DNA of 64,000 nt from Aquila chrysaetos chrysaetos (taxonomy: Eukaryota > Chordata > Aves > Accipitriformes > Accipitridae), in NCBI RefSeq assembly GCF_900496995.4, contig NC_044006.1:44043620-44107619 (forward strand), read 5' to 3'. The translations under genes were made by a program, and so were the position numbers. The notes under the pieces are model-generated. The model was not told where the DNA came from and searched no databases. It saw only the letters and a list, made by a program, of their open reading frames with translations. The stretch's first letter is position 1, and each line of letters starts with the position of its first letter. This document shows positions 1-13,700 of the stretch, piece by piece.

Positions 1-864
1 TAAGCTAATTCATTTGTTCTGCCTTGGTTTTAGCTCCATACTTACTTACACTATTCTGCCTGGCACACCTGCTTCACTGCTATGACATACATACAGCAAG
101 GAGCTGACCCCTGACCAGGGCCTTCAAAATCATTTATTATTGACAGGATTGTAAATCTTCACTTACCCAACAATGGATTATCAATCATCTCTGTACACAG
201 TCAGACCTAAACCAAAATCAAGCCTTTGGTTTACTCAACCTGTGAGTTCTCTGCGACATAGCTGATATTATTGCTGTTCCTACAGGTAATAGACACACAT
301 CCCAGTGATCAGTGCCATGCTCCTTTTTGATGCCGTCCTTTGAGACTGCTACTAATCTCATCAAAAACAGTAAAATGCCTTTTATGATCAGAGTTCAGTT
401 CACATTAAACACTCAAAGCAACAGAGAAGTGCAATCTATTGCAAACACATTTAAAAGGTAATTCAACAGAATAACCTTATTTTGTACTCTGGAAGCATAC
501 TTCATGTGATTCCAAATTCTGGTGACTCTACAGACAGCTCAAGTCTTGCCTTTGAAATTAACAAACCCAAAAATATAAATTCCTAGAAATTCATGTTTTC
601 ATATGACAGAGCAATTACAGTGTTTAAAATATATTAATTGCACAGAAAATATTTTAAAACACCTTTTAAGGCTTAGAAAAAAAATGAAGTAATAAAAATA
701 CTATATTTTGAACACTAAGCATTTAGTTACTTTCTCTTTAATGCAATTTACTACCAGTTTGCATCTGAGACTAAAAATCACCAAAAGCAGTGCACTTTTT
801 TTGCCTTTTCTTTTTTTTTTTTTTCCTCCTGTGTTGCATAGCTCACACAATACTCTTTCCTTAC
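1..864 (-). other. presumed DNAH11 intron, no exon seen
   Basis: This stretch follows the donor of the DNAH11-like exon. It is AT-rich, contains a run of about 14 T at 811-824 and short stop-rich frames. I recognised no further dynein exon or repeat family in it. Confidence 0.4.
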
Positions 865-1065
865 TTATTTTCAGCATATATTTGATGCAAGTCAATCTTT
901 GCTGCAACTGTAGGAGGGGGAAGATGAGTTGTTCCTGACATCAGTCCTTTCATAATTTGTGTTTTATTTTTCATGATTTCCACAGGATGGATGCTCCATA
1001 TCTTGGGACATGCAACCTGGCCAGGACGTATGGTTTTCCTTATTGCTTAGAATAGGCACTAACAC
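865..1065 (-). CDS. DNAH11: DNAH11-like exon (axonemal dynein heavy chain 11), partial and frameshifted
   Basis: Seen: on the minus strand an AG acceptor (ending ...GACTCCAG) precedes base 1065 and a GTAAGG donor follows base 865. The first half reads LVPILSNKENHTSW then SQDMEH. The second half, in another frame, reads VEIMKNKTQIMKG and LPPPTVAAK. Both match, in order, the stretch I recall from the N-terminal tail of human DNAH11 (LVPVLSNKNNHKSW, IEVMKKK, PIPTVAGK). DNAH11 is an outer-arm dynein heavy chain driving ciliary beating; this part belongs to the N-terminal tail rather than the motor. Oddity: between the two frames the minus strand reads GAG CATC CATC CTGTGG. Removing one CATC copy would align both halves without a gap, so a 4-bp tandem duplication is the simplest explanation. 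Context: DNAH11 lies downstream of SP4 in the same orientation in human, as here. Inferred: either a decaying gene or a sequence error. The next exons would lie left of the window. Confidence 0.72.
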
Positions 1066-4000
1066 CTGGAGTCGAGGCAGGAGAAGTAACATTACAAATC
1101 AGTAATAACCATAAACTTGGCTATTGGTGACATACTGCAAACTGCTTCTTTAAATCTGAGAAGAACAAGCTAACCCAAGCCACACTTCTCAAACTCATGA
1201 CTATTTGAATCAAAATCAGCTTTATATTTTCTTTTTCTAACAACATAAATACGTACTTGAATCTCAGTCAAATTGTACTGTAGATGGAAATTATGTTTTG
1301 GGACAGTATTAGTTCTAAGTCAGCTGAAAATGAATTCTGAGCAGCTTCAGAAACGCAGAAGAAATTTAAACCACTTTTATTATCTCTCTCCTCCTTCCCT
1401 CAGAAAATAGAAACAGATGGGGAGTAGGGGGAGAGCCGAGCAGGCATAGTTATATATCCCCTATATCCAGTATTTTCCTAACAGGAGAAACAAATCCTAT
1501 TAGTAGCACAAACCCTCCTTTCTGTGGTTTAATAGCTACTAATATATACCATTTAAAGACAGTTTACTTGCAGGCTATAATAAAATCATACTTAAATGAT
1601 TTCCTAGAAATAGGCACCTGTGATATCCTTCGGAAAGATATTTTTTCTGTGGTGCAAATGCATAACGCTGATTATGAATTTTGCTCCAGTTCACACATTT
1701 ATTTTAAATCTTTCATCTTCTTTCACTACATAAACATTTCCTAACTTTTCTCCACATTGTTTCTTAAACTGTGTCAGTCAGTACAGAGTTCTGCTCAGGA
1801 AAGCATGTAAGAACTTGAAGTATGTTACTATTTGTCATGACACTTAGAATTAAGCACATGCTCAAAACAAAGTACTTTGCTGAATCAGGTGCAAGCCGTA
1901 GATAGATTAATTAAAACTCCACACCAGCATCTCAAGTGAGCTTCTTGGAGGAATGTCTTCATCCGTGTACGGACTTCATTCACTTCAGGCCCTCATAAGG
2001 CTCAAAATATTTTGTTGCCATACATCAAAATTGACGAGTAACCTTTGAGTTACAGATTTCAGGGAGATTGACTCTTGCTATGAACTCAGTTTTAGGCCTA
2101 TTGCAGCCAAAGACGTGCTGCTACATCCATACTGTGTCCCATTTACTCCTCTCTGTGCCAGAGTGATTTACAAACAAGAAACTGAAAAATAACAGAAAGG
2201 GAAGCAATAAGGAAAATAGCGATGCAAGTCTGCTCTTGCACAAGTAGTTACAAACTTGAGGTTCACTTTTAGGGTTCAGTTTTGCTTGTTTTGACAGTGA
2301 GGACACATGAATAGCACAGGAGCAGCCTCAGCATACCCATTTGCAGTTATTACTCAACTGCAATATGTAAGCAAGTGGGCCACAATACGAGCTGGAGAAG
2401 CTAGGATGAGCAGCACAATGCTTCTGTTTATCTGTTTTAACTACCATTCCTCTCCCAACACCTTATTTATTAGGCCCCGACAGAGTAACAGGCGGTTTCT
2501 CCAGCACTTTGAAGCTCACACACCTTCCAAGCCTGCACCTGAGTGCCGCCAGCTGCTTCAGAGCAGCGGAGCCCTGCTCCCACGGCAGCCCGTCCTCCCC
2601 TCCCAAAAGCCTTCCCGAGATCTGTCGCTCGGGCCAGTTCCCATCTCGTCCATGAAGAGGGCATGCCTTACACTGCTCGTATGCTCCCTAGAGACTCCTA
2701 AGGCAGACATTAATTGAACGAGTTCATTTGTGGCTCTGTGAAGGAAATCATGCTCCCTTAACATAATAAACCCCTTAAACTTCCCAAACTTCATGAATCT
2801 GATAGGGTTTGGGTTTGCTTCAGCATGGAAAAGAGAAGCAAAACTGACATTTGGGGGGGGTATTTTTCTGTTGTTGAACACTGAAGTCAGGGTATGAGAT
2901 GGTACTGGAGTTTAGAGACTAGACTTAAGTATCGAGGCTATAAATGAAACTTCTTGTGTATGTACTGAGCAAGCACTAAATTCACATCAATATCTCTAAA
3001 CTTTCATTTCCTATCTCATCTCTCCCTTTTCAAAAGGTTTTAAAATACTTTTAAGCACTTTTTTCTGAAGCCTTTACTTTTTCTTGTTGTTTTAGTAACA
3101 CAGATGAGCAACACATGGAGACTGGTAGTTACGTTAAAAGTTTGGCATTTAAGTTAAAAGTTTAGCATGTGCTACTGCTGATAAATTTTGGCTTCTCTCT
3201 ACAGAATATGCTAGTTAAGTTAACAGCCACAATAGGGCTACAGATACTGTTTGTGACAACCGCATCTTAGATATTTGTTTCCATACCATCAAACCACAGG
3301 AGAAATAATCCCATTCTCATTTTAAGCAGAAATACCTAAGCCAGCTGATTGCCTACATTAGCTTGCACAAAAATCAGCTTCCTTAATAAAGACAGATTTA
3401 GCAACAAACTGTGAACTTAGTTGTCAACTTCCTCTTCTCTTTTCTTTATGCTAGTCACGATTTGCTCTCATTTTTCTTCTCTTCCTTACTAATCTTTAAA
3501 AAAAAAAGTTGACCTTTCCAGGGTGCCCAACAGTGGATTTCAGATGCATTCAGGTTGCTGTGCTTGAAATCCTTCTCCTTTGAAGTTGACGGGAGTTTTG
3601 TCATGGGCTTCAATCAGGAAGAGATTTGCTTCTCGGCAGGAGAGTTGCAGTTCTATCCCTGCTCCTATTCATAACTGCTGTCTCTCAAGATCAAACTGCC
3701 GAGATAATGACCAGCCTGAAATCTGAATGCTGCTAACAAAGTACTAAAAGACAGGAAGATGAAAACTATTCTTTTTGTCATTGCCATCGGTATTTATACA
3801 CAGTATCTGTAATACTGTGGTGTAAATGGCACACATTTATTCCCTTCTTGAAACACCAATTTTTCATAGATATGCAGGAGTAACAACTAAAACTGTTCTG
3901 TCAAACCTGTTTGGCTGTCCTGGTCCTTAAATGTGGCTTTCCTGAATCCCAGCTACAGCCATGAACCTCTATATTGTCCCTTCCTCAATCCAAAATTTGA

Positions 4001-7000
4001 TCCTGGATCTGTAATTACAAAAATTTACTCAGAACTAGAGTATTTCCATTTAAAAACATGTTATTGTGATGAGCCAATGCTCTTAAAAATTTTGGGAAAG
4101 AGTCCCAGGTAGTCAGGGTCAGGACCACAGGCATGACTCAGGACCTGGAAAGAACAGTGCAACACCTTTAAATCCATGACGTTGCCTTTTTGTACAAAGC
4201 GTAGGTCCACCATGGGTTTAAAGCAGAGCTTCAGATGCAATTTTAAGGGAATTTTTATTGCAAAGGTAGGAGTCCTATCTGTAATGCAGATAGGACTGTA
4301 ATGTCTCTCTGTACTTTCTCTGTAAGATATTCACATAGACTCAGCTACACTTCAAAATGAAATATTTCATGTTATTCCCAGAACTTTTACAAGGCAGAAA
4401 AAAAACCAAACCCAAACATTTTGTATCCAGCCCTAATTCTGAGTGTCTTCTACACAGTGTTATTAATAAAGCAAGAGGTTTCTACACAACTGTAAGACAT
4501 GTACACTAAAAGAAATTTAAATACTTATGCCTCGTTCTTTAAGAAAATCTCATGTAAGTACTTGTTTTTATAGCTTAATCCTAATGACTCTTATAAGACA
4601 AATTTTGAAACCTTGTATACGCATCTCTTATGATTTACATTTCAGAAGCAGCACAATTTTGGAAAAAGCTGCTGCAACACTAAATACTTCTTCTGTTTCT
4701 TATTACCTTCTTATGAGCCTTCCTCCTTTATGAGCTGTAAAAGCCTTTAATCATGTGACTTAATAAGCTGTTATTACATCATATAGTCAGCAGAGAGCTG
4801 ATTTGAGGTGATGATTCCCTGCGTGCCTAACCTCTGGTGTGGTAGCTTGACCACGTCATTGCTCCCAAAGGAGAGGCGGTTAGTCATCCCTGCCCACAAG
4901 GGAAGTGACTCATCCCTCATCTTTCACAATGACATACACTGGACAAGAAGTACACCACCTATCACTGCATCGAGGATGACTCTAGAGACCTGAGCACAGG
5001 AAAGAATATATATTTCAGGCTGTAAACAATTCGCATGACAGCAGTCACATCCATTATACAAAAAGCAACAAAAAGAAAGCAAGAGCGACATGCTACACAG
5101 ACCTAAGCCTCAAGCAACAAGCCATCTCTGACGATAATATAGAGGGTAGAGTAGCTACTTTTTTTAGAGGCACTTTTTTCCTTTCATAGGATTTATTTTG
5201 CATCAGTTATCTCTGGTGCCAGCTAAAATCTCGCCCTTGATTTTGCTGCTTTATTACAAGTATTTGGCTATAAATACCTCTTCTATGAAAGCTACTGTGT
5301 GCTAGAGCAGTCTTTGAGACACCTCCCCAAATGGACGGTCCTTTTTGTTGTTCTCCATTCCAAGGCATTCTGTGGTCTTCCTCATAGCACAGCTTTCTGC
5401 ACCACCTCATGTGGCACCTGAAGCAAGTAAGATGCAGGTTATTGGTTTGAAAATGTCACTGTTGCACTGCTGTTTAGACAGAATAAACAAGACGAGGAGA
5501 GCCTCAGCTACCCATCAGAGCTCTCCATCAACTGATGCATCAGAAAAGTCAAAATCTCAGCACATTTTATTGGGACTGAGTGGAGAAAACATGAAATGTA
5601 AATAGGAAAGTTGCAAATCCAAAGAATGTTTGCCAGAACACCTATACTACATGAACACATATATATGCCTTCGTCTTCCTCCTAAACCTGTTTTTCCAGC
5701 TTCCCTATGGATGTGCATTGACCTTTTCCAAGCCTCCAGGCTTGGAAATATGACCATGGAAATCATCTTTTGAAAACCAACCCTGGATACTCCACACCAC
5801 CTTTCATTGGCCGTACTTCAATATACCTAATTGCATTTAGTCATCTATACTCTGCTCTGCCAAAAAGCCATATATTGTCATCTTCCAGAGAGCCTGCTTT
5901 GTAGCTAACAGATACAGAATCAGGGTCACACTTCCAGATGCCAGAGAGGTTGCATTTTAGGACATGAGATGAGACTGCCACAGACCTAACTCTGTTCAAC
6001 TCTATCACATGACTCCTTCTTAAGTTAGTGGAAACCAAAAGAGTATACCTGACAGCATAATCTCATCGTAAATTATGTATTCGTATCCAAAAATAAACTA
6101 ACTCTTCAAAATCTTGTTTGCCAGAGCTCTGTATTTCATGACTTGGCAGCTGTGCAAGTTACTGTGAATTTCACTGCTTGCTCAGAAATACAGAATCTGA
6201 ATTTTCATTGAAGCAATATACTTTTAACCTGCCTGAAAAAGTTAAAAGCCATAACTGAGCACAGGCTGAACTAGGTGCAGCCTGGGACCACACCGACAAG
6301 AGAACAGTTCACTCCATCGTGCCAACAAGCACACATAGCATTAAGTGACCCTTATGGTTAGGTTGTAGCCCACTGAATGGTATCAGGCAGAGGGCTAAAA
6401 GGGACTGAGGCAGCTCCTCAGCAGAGGAATAATCCCCTCGGAGCAGGTCAGCGTGCTCCTGGCATAGATTAGCAACCAGAGGTAAGAAACAGCAAGAGTC
6501 CTGGCCGTAGCACAAGCGTAACTCCATCGGTAGGAGAGGGGGGAGAAGGGGAGCTATGCTATGCACAGCTAAAGTTTTCACAGATTTTCCAGTTGGACAC
6601 TACTTTCATGAAAACAACTCATTTGCCACAAAGCGTTTTAACCAGGACCAAGCTTTACACAGTTCTCATGTTTCTAGTTCTCGACACGGATGCCACAGAG
6701 CCAGTAGAGAGGAGGAGAAATCAGTGACCTTTGTCAAAGTAAATGGCACAGGAGATCTTCAAAACCACACACATTCAAGGGAGGAGAAGGAAGGAGAGGA
6801 CAGGAGGAAGATTGCCACTGTAAAGCATCAGCATTTCTACCCCTTGGTTTCTATCCCAAAGTTAAACTATTTTTAAAATTTATTCAGCTTATTTGAGAAG
6901 AGATACAAGTACAGCCTCACAGCGATGCAAGGAAGAGTTACGTGAACAGTTAATTTTTGAGCCTGCTGGTCAAACCAAGAATTTGGAATCAGCTTGAGGT

Positions 7001-7260
7001 TTTGTCCATCCCCCATCCCCTCCAAAAAAAAAGAACAACAACTTTTTTTGTCTCGGGCGGAAACTAACTTTCATTGAGAGACAGCATTCTCACTGCCTGC
7101 GCTGCAGGTCGCAACGCTCTTCAGACTTTCAAAATAACACACCCCTCGGAACTGAAAAAAGGAAACACGAAAGCGCTGCTTTCTCCCACTATTTATCCCC
7201 CAGGGGGGACGGACCCCCCCCCCCCCCCCCACACACACACACAAAAACCCCCACCTTCTA
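1066..7260. other. AT-rich non-coding stretch, no gene recognised
   Basis: If the DNAH11 assignment is right, this is the upstream intron or 5' flank of that gene. I searched the minus strand for a first coding exon like the human one and did not find it. A GC-richer patch at about 2470-2700 carries open frames on both strands (107 codons minus, 136 codons plus), but they resemble no family I know. Other stretches show only chance-length frames and short homopolymers. Confidence 0.4.
7213..7246. repeat. poly-C plus (CA)n microsatellite
   Basis: A long run of C passes directly into a CA dinucleotide repeat and then AAAACCCCC. It sits on the left shoulder of the CpG island and will be prone to length error. 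Confidence 0.8.
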
Positions 7261-7760
7261 AATTCCCTGGAAAAAGCCCACCACGGTCCCCCGCGGGCCG
7301 GCAGGAGGCACCCGCGGCGGCTGCCAGCGCCGCCCGGCCGCTGCCTGCCCGGGACGGCGGCCCCGGGGGCGGAGGGGGGGGGGGGCTCCGCCGCGGCCGG
7401 GGGGCTCCGCTGCCCGCGCCCGGCCCCGGCCTCGCTCACCTGCCGCGCCCGGGGCCGCCCGGCGGAGCCGCGGTGAGGGCACCGGCCGCTGCTCCGCTGC
7501 CTCCGCCGCGGCCGCTGAATCCCCAGCGCCGGCGCCCCCCCCCCCCACCTTCGCCGCCCCACACTCACCGCGTCCCCGGTCCCCCGCCCGCTGCCGCCAC
7601 CTGCACCGGCGAGGGCGGGCGCGGAGCTCGGGGGACCGCGCTGCTCCCTCCGCCCGCCGCCTGCGGCAGCCGCGGGGGCGGGCGGCGGAGCCCCCGCGGG
7701 AGGGGACGGGGGAGGAGGGCAGGGGCGGCGCGGCCGGATTTGAAGGAATCCGTGATCGTT
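7260..7760 (-). promoter_or_regulatory. CpG island, possible promoter or first exon of the gene left of SP4
   Basis: About 500 bases are very GC-rich and dense in CpG against an AT-rich background. On the minus strand two strong 5' splice sites are visible: GCGGCAG followed by GTGAGC (exon end at 7440) and ACGCG followed by GTGAGT (exon end at 7569). Both would splice leftward, toward the DNAH11-like exon. A weaker plus-strand donor (GCGGTGAGG) lies near 7470. The long open frames here are arginine, proline and glycine rich, as expected from GC-rich DNA, and none resembles a dynein N terminus. It may be a DNAH11 promoter, a non-coding first exon or a lncRNA promoter. Gene identity is unresolved. 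Confidence 0.5.
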
Positions 7761-10700
7761 TACAGCATCGGGTCCTTATGAAGTAGCATTTACACATCAT
7801 CCCCCCCCCTCCCCCGCCGGGAACGTATGAAATACGGGTCCCTATCTCAGCATCCCCCTTCGCAAATGTTTACAAAACTGCCATAAATTTAACTGTTCGC
7901 TGTCTGCCCATACTTGCTCCCCAGCGTGCCCTGGGGATGGCGGGACAGCCCGTCAGATGGAAGCTGTTAGAAATAAACCAGACCACAAATGTCGGGTTCC
8001 CCCTCCGGGGCCCACCGCCAGCGCGTCCCCCGGGGACACGTCCCGCCGGGGCAGGGACACACAGGGCCAGGGGCTCAGAAGGAAGCGTTGCAGCTATCCC
8101 AATTTTATTTGAGCAGCTCTTTGTTAAACTTCAGGTCATGAGAAAAGCAACTGCCTCTTATGCAGTGGCGTGAGGACAGCTGCTTTCTGAAGTTACACTC
8201 ACTGCATAATAAATATTTCCTACTGCAATTTAAAACTGCTCCTTGGTTTGCTTTTTGCAGAAGAAAGAAGAAACAGGTCACTAGTGTTTGCCTTCCCAAC
8301 TTCACAGCTGCTAGAGCTGCCTAATTGTATCTGATTAAGCACAAACAAAATACAGATATTTGCAGAATATATGTTTTCAAGCCAGTGAAAGCAAAAAATC
8401 TGTGCATGTTTGAGAAAAACATCCATTACGTCAGCTGCAAAGAAAGCCAGTTTCATTTGGTGTGTGACGGGTTTCTCTCTGAGGTTTCTTCAGTTTGGCA
8501 CTTACAGGCTGCTCCTTCCTCTATCAGCCCATGCTGGTCAGCCAACTTGCTGGTCAGCCAGACTGTAGACACCTCTGTAGATGGCCACTTATCTCAGCAA
8601 AAGTTGTTTTCCCCCATGTGACTAATGCAACAATACCCTTATAAAATATATGCATGCTCCTGGCATGGGGATCAAGTTGACCTCTGTGATCATGGAGTTT
8701 TTTTCAAGAAAAACAGATTGCATCAAGGAAAAACCAAATGGTGACTAGGAGTTGAGCTCTACTGCCAACGTACCCTAGAAACTAGTAAGGTTTGTAGGTG
8801 GGCAAAGCTCTGACTGCGCAGAGCCCTGCTCTGCTGCATGTAAAGCTCTCTCAAGAGTTAAGCACGAATAGTGAGGTAATGCCTGGTGACAGCAATCCAC
8901 CGCGTGCCAGGCTGCTGCCCGACAGACCTTTGGAGCTGGCTTGCCTTCTTACTTTGTGCAAGAAACTGTAGTGCTCCTTGATGATTTTTTCTCTCATTCT
9001 TCCGCAGCACAGGGGACGTTACATTTCTTCCCCTAGTTTCTTTTCTGTGAGCACCTTTGTCCTTATATTCTTAGAAAAGGGGATTATTTCCCCCTCTGCA
9101 GGGGCCAGCCGGAGTTCAGCACGGTTGCTAGGGCTTGAAGTTTGGCTCTCTCGCCAGTGCCATCCGTTTGCTTTTCATGCTTCATTTGGTCAACATTTAG
9201 CACGTAACCAACGTTTAGAGCATTTTCCACCTCAAGGAAACAGCAAGAGTTCTTTCAACTTCTCTTGCTCTTTGGAGCCATTGATCTGTGCAATATAGCT
9301 CCTCGCTGCCAGGCTTGATCTACTTCTCTTTTCTGGGATCACAGAGCAGCAGAGAAAATAGCTGTCCTGGTATAAGCGTGGGGTTTTTTCAAGGCTTCCC
9401 CGCAGACAAACAAACCTGCCTCTTGGGTCACTTCCAGAACAATCTACAAACTTAAATGGGCACTGGTGAAAAAGTCTCATCTCTCTCTCTCAGACAAGTA
9501 ATTTCCCCATGTCCTTGGGGGGAAACCAAGTGCAATATTCTTCAAAGACAATAAAATAATTCTACCATTACAAGAGGGCTTAAAATCCTAAAGATTGACC
9601 CTAAGTATCTTACTGACTTCTGTAACCTCAGTGACTGACATGAATTTTCTTCAAGTTTTATTTGCCATATTCTTTTCTGATAATCCTTTTGTTTCTTTAA
9701 ATCTTGTCTCAAATATTCAGCAAAGCAGAGGTCTTCTAGGAGTGCAATTCAGCAAGAGTTTGGTTGAAAGCTTCAACCTAAATTTTGTAGTTAGCTGTTG
9801 CAGCTGTAGCACAATGAATAGACACATTCAACAAGATAAATAGAGTGGATATTTGAATCTCTTAGTTGGCCAGTCAGAAGGACAATTAATAGACAATTAA
9901 CAGACAAATTCAACAGTAATTTGAAATCATAGTCTTAAATCTTGGGGGATATAAGGTGAGAGTTGACTAGATGTACAAGAAATAGATAACAATCCCTAAG
10001 ATCTCAGTGAAGTAGTTGAATAGAAGCTTTTGTTCTCTGAAATGAAAAGGGTTGGCACCTTCAGAAGTCATTTTCTGACCCTTATTATAAACTCCTGTTT
10101 GTAGAATCTTTGTGGAAAGCTTTGGCTAGCTACTTCAGCTGACGGATTACACAGGACATTCTGTGAAGTCATTTTAAAAAAGGGATTTATACAGATTATT
10201 GTGATACATGAATTATCATTTCTTCAATATGACAAAAAGGTAATCCCCCAAAATTCCTTCTCTGAACCTGTGACACATTTGAAATCTGTTATCATTTTTC
10301 CCAATAAATTTCACTTTTGCTTTTCCTCAGCATATCATTGCTGTCCAGCTGGCAGGGGTTGGTTGCAATAAACATTTGTCTCAGCCTACTTTTTTCACTG
10401 CATGTGTTCCTGTGTATTTGTTAGACATCTTCTCAAGACCAAGGATAATGAATTTTTTTTCTGCAGGCCACGTGCAGAACTTGGAAGAATGGAAGAGACC
10501 AAATAGAGACAGGATTAAATTTAGCATTTTTGCAGGTAATGCCTGTTTATATATTGGTTTGTTACATACTCCATTGCTCTCCAGGTCTCTACTCTTCACA
10601 TGCATGCTACTGGGCAATCAGTTGGCTACTGCTAATTAATTAGATAACAATCTAATACAGACTAGAGTTCTTAAAAGACTAAGACATTTTATTCTAGCAG

Positions 10701-13700
10701 TGTGGTAACAGGCTACTGTGCTAAACCAAATAGAAGATAGAGGCTATTGAACACTCATAACTAAAGGAAGAACAAAGGTGCAATCACTCATTACTACTGG
10801 CTAAATAGCAATAATAAATAGCAATCAGAGTGGTTTCTAGGTGATCCACAATGGCAAACTAGTTTTGAAAGCTGAAAGTGTAAGAAGAGAAGGCTACCCA
10901 AAGGTTTCAAAATTAGTTTCAGAAGAGGCTTCAGACAATTAGTTCAACAGAAGTGAAATTTATAAATGTTAACATAGAAGCGTGGATTGTGTTTAATGCA
11001 GCAGCTATATTGACCACAGTACATCTGAATTACATCATTCGAACTTTTTCAGTTAAGTTAATGTTGGAAGACACTGAAATCAGTCCTGCCCGCATTTAAG
11101 AGCAGGAGATTAAATGTATTGCTATTTCATGTCTTAAGCTCTTACCATTTAAACCAGAGTATTTTTATTCCATCAAGGTTACCAACTTGATTTCACCATA
11201 GTTTCACACTGCTATAAAAGAGGAAGGGGAAAAAGCTGAGGGAAATTGAATTTTTTCCTCTCTAAGTAGAAAAATCTTCCAGTTTTATGACAGCCTGTAA
11301 AAATTGATTGCTTGTCTTAACGTAAACAGATGGTAACAGATCCAGGATGACTGACATTTACTATGTCCACGCACAGCTCCCAGGAGACTGTACTCTTAAC
11401 ATATTCCACTGTGCCTGCAAATCCAGCAGTTTAGAAAAATAAACACTAACAAGGATTTCCACTTTTTAAGAACTTCCAGTAGTGAGTCTACTGAGTACTC
11501 AGTGACTTCTGCTGCTCATCAAGATAGGAAGAAGCTGCCTGCATCATGTCCATGACCAGTGTTGTTTCAAAAGTGAAAAGCATTAAAACATTTATATTTG
11601 CAAAGGGACAATCCTCCTTATTCTCCACCTTCTTCTGGCTCAAAATGGGAACTACTACTTTTCCTACTCCTCTATTATTTTAGATCCCATTCAGGTTTGT
11701 TCCTGTTCTTTAGTCTCCTGTTTTGAATGTACTGTTTTATATCAACCTTTTTTTCTGCTAATTAGGTATTTTATCATCCCTCTCATCCCACTCTCAAGTA
11801 ATTCTTGCCTCCTTCAATTATTTTGACTTCTTTTCCCTCTACCAACAGCAGTAACCTTTAATGAGAGCTGTCAATAAAAACCTGAGACTTCAGGGGGACG
11901 CGGTACACCAACCAGAATCCTGTTTATGCTCTAGCTACATTTTGTCCTTTAAAACACTTCTTTCACATCCAGTTATGGAAGTTTCCTGTTAGGAACTGAC
12001 AAAAGAAAGTGATGAAAATCTGGCATGCCTAAGTAAAAATTACAACAGGATAAAAGTAAAATATGTGCCCAGAAAACGTTAATTCACTTGGTTTGGCTTT
12101 CACTTTCTTGGCTTTGTTCCACCTACCTGTGTAATTTTATGTATTAGTTCCTTAGATTTTTAAAACTGTAAGCAGAGGATGTGTATTTGTGAGACTGAAG
12201 TAGAACCTACTAAAACGAGTTAGAAGGAGGATGGAGTTTTATATACTTGTGGATGGACAAACTCAAAAATCTTTCAAGTTGCTCCCGAAAGATGCATATG
12301 CATCACTTCGCACACACACCCCTTACCTATCAGCAGTAGCTTCAGTTAGTAAATTGAGCTATGAAAGTAAATCAATAACTCATTAATTCAATTACATTTT
12401 AAAAAAATCTGAATGTGTCTAGGTCTACAGGGAGCAGGCTTCTTTTAATGCTTGTTTTCAGTTGTTTTAAGAATCTTCCAAAACTTTGACAAATGTGTCA
12501 ACACCAAAAGTTCAGCCAGCTTTGAGATTGGGTTCTTCCTGGAATTTGTCCCAAGACTTCCCCTTAAAATATAGACAAGCGACACAAAGCTATGCATTGA
12601 ACTTAAAACAGCTTAAAAATTAACACTTAACAGAATTTCCAACCAGCAGTACAAATATTTTTTGAGAAACACCCCCTGCCCTGCAAATTTATACTCCATT
12701 TTAAACTCTACCCTGGACTATGCTTCCATAATATGTGGGGATGGAACAAAAACCTCATTCAACTCAAATACTTTCCAAAAGAGTTTTCCAATATAAATAT
12801 TTGATTACTTCTTTTGTCCAGTCTATGTGTTTCTGCAATGGTTTTAGCAAGAAGCAGGAGATTATTAAGATAAAAAGCTATAGCATTTGAGAACGCAGTA
12901 ATAGAGGTCTTAATGGAAACCTAGGCTAGGATACACATAGGGGACAGATGTGAGAGAGAAAGTGAAAAATTCTAGAAATGCTGTGAAATGTATTGCTGGT
13001 AAAGAAACCTCTGAATATTTATGGTCTCCAATACACTTCATTTTAGAACTGAAAGGGTTTCTTCGTAGGGAAAACTAAAGGCTGACATAATTTTTGTTGT
13101 TTTGTCTGTTTTAAATGGAAGTTGTGCTAAAAACATTATTATAAGAAATCATTAAATGGTTGAAGGGTAGGCATTTTTCATACATAAAAGTATAAATGAT
13201 AGGCAAAGTTTGGAATCTACATATTATGAATCTTACATTGCACACTGCTGCTCATATAAGTCAAAGAATGCCTGTGTTCCTTCATCTGGCAATTTAGAAG
13301 TAGGCAATTTTTGATCCTTGCTAAAACCCCACCCAACAAACTAAAATAAAACCAGACAGAAAAACACCTCAGCAATGCTAGCAGAATGATTTGAAGAAAC
13401 ATTTCACTTGAACAATTCCCAAATATCAGAGCCTGCTAAAAAGCCTTTGCAAGTTACACATCTTCTATCCTAAAAGCTTCTGGAAGGAGAGACAGACAAT
13501 TCCATGGCAAAATGAGGGATTTTTCAACATTTCTGTTAAATGGTAAATCACTTGCATTATGGAATGGGCACATTGAGCCAAATACCCCACTCACAGTGGT
13601 TTAATGTCTAGCTTAGTTGAACAAAGTGTCTTTAGCCACATTCACATCAACCGATCACATCACCAATCTACCTGCTGATAATAACCTCTAGTCATTTTTA

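Noticed and set aside
2307..2881. Possible gene in the GC-richer patch (136-codon plus and 107-codon minus frames)
   Set aside because: No domain, no convincing splice context, and frames open on both strands. I also compared it with the DNAH11 N terminus and saw no match.
7074..7781. 235-codon plus-strand Pro-rich frame, and 165- and 180-codon minus-strand frames, over the left CpG island
   Set aside because: Same GC effect. The frames are open on both strands at once and include translated poly-C and CA repeat.
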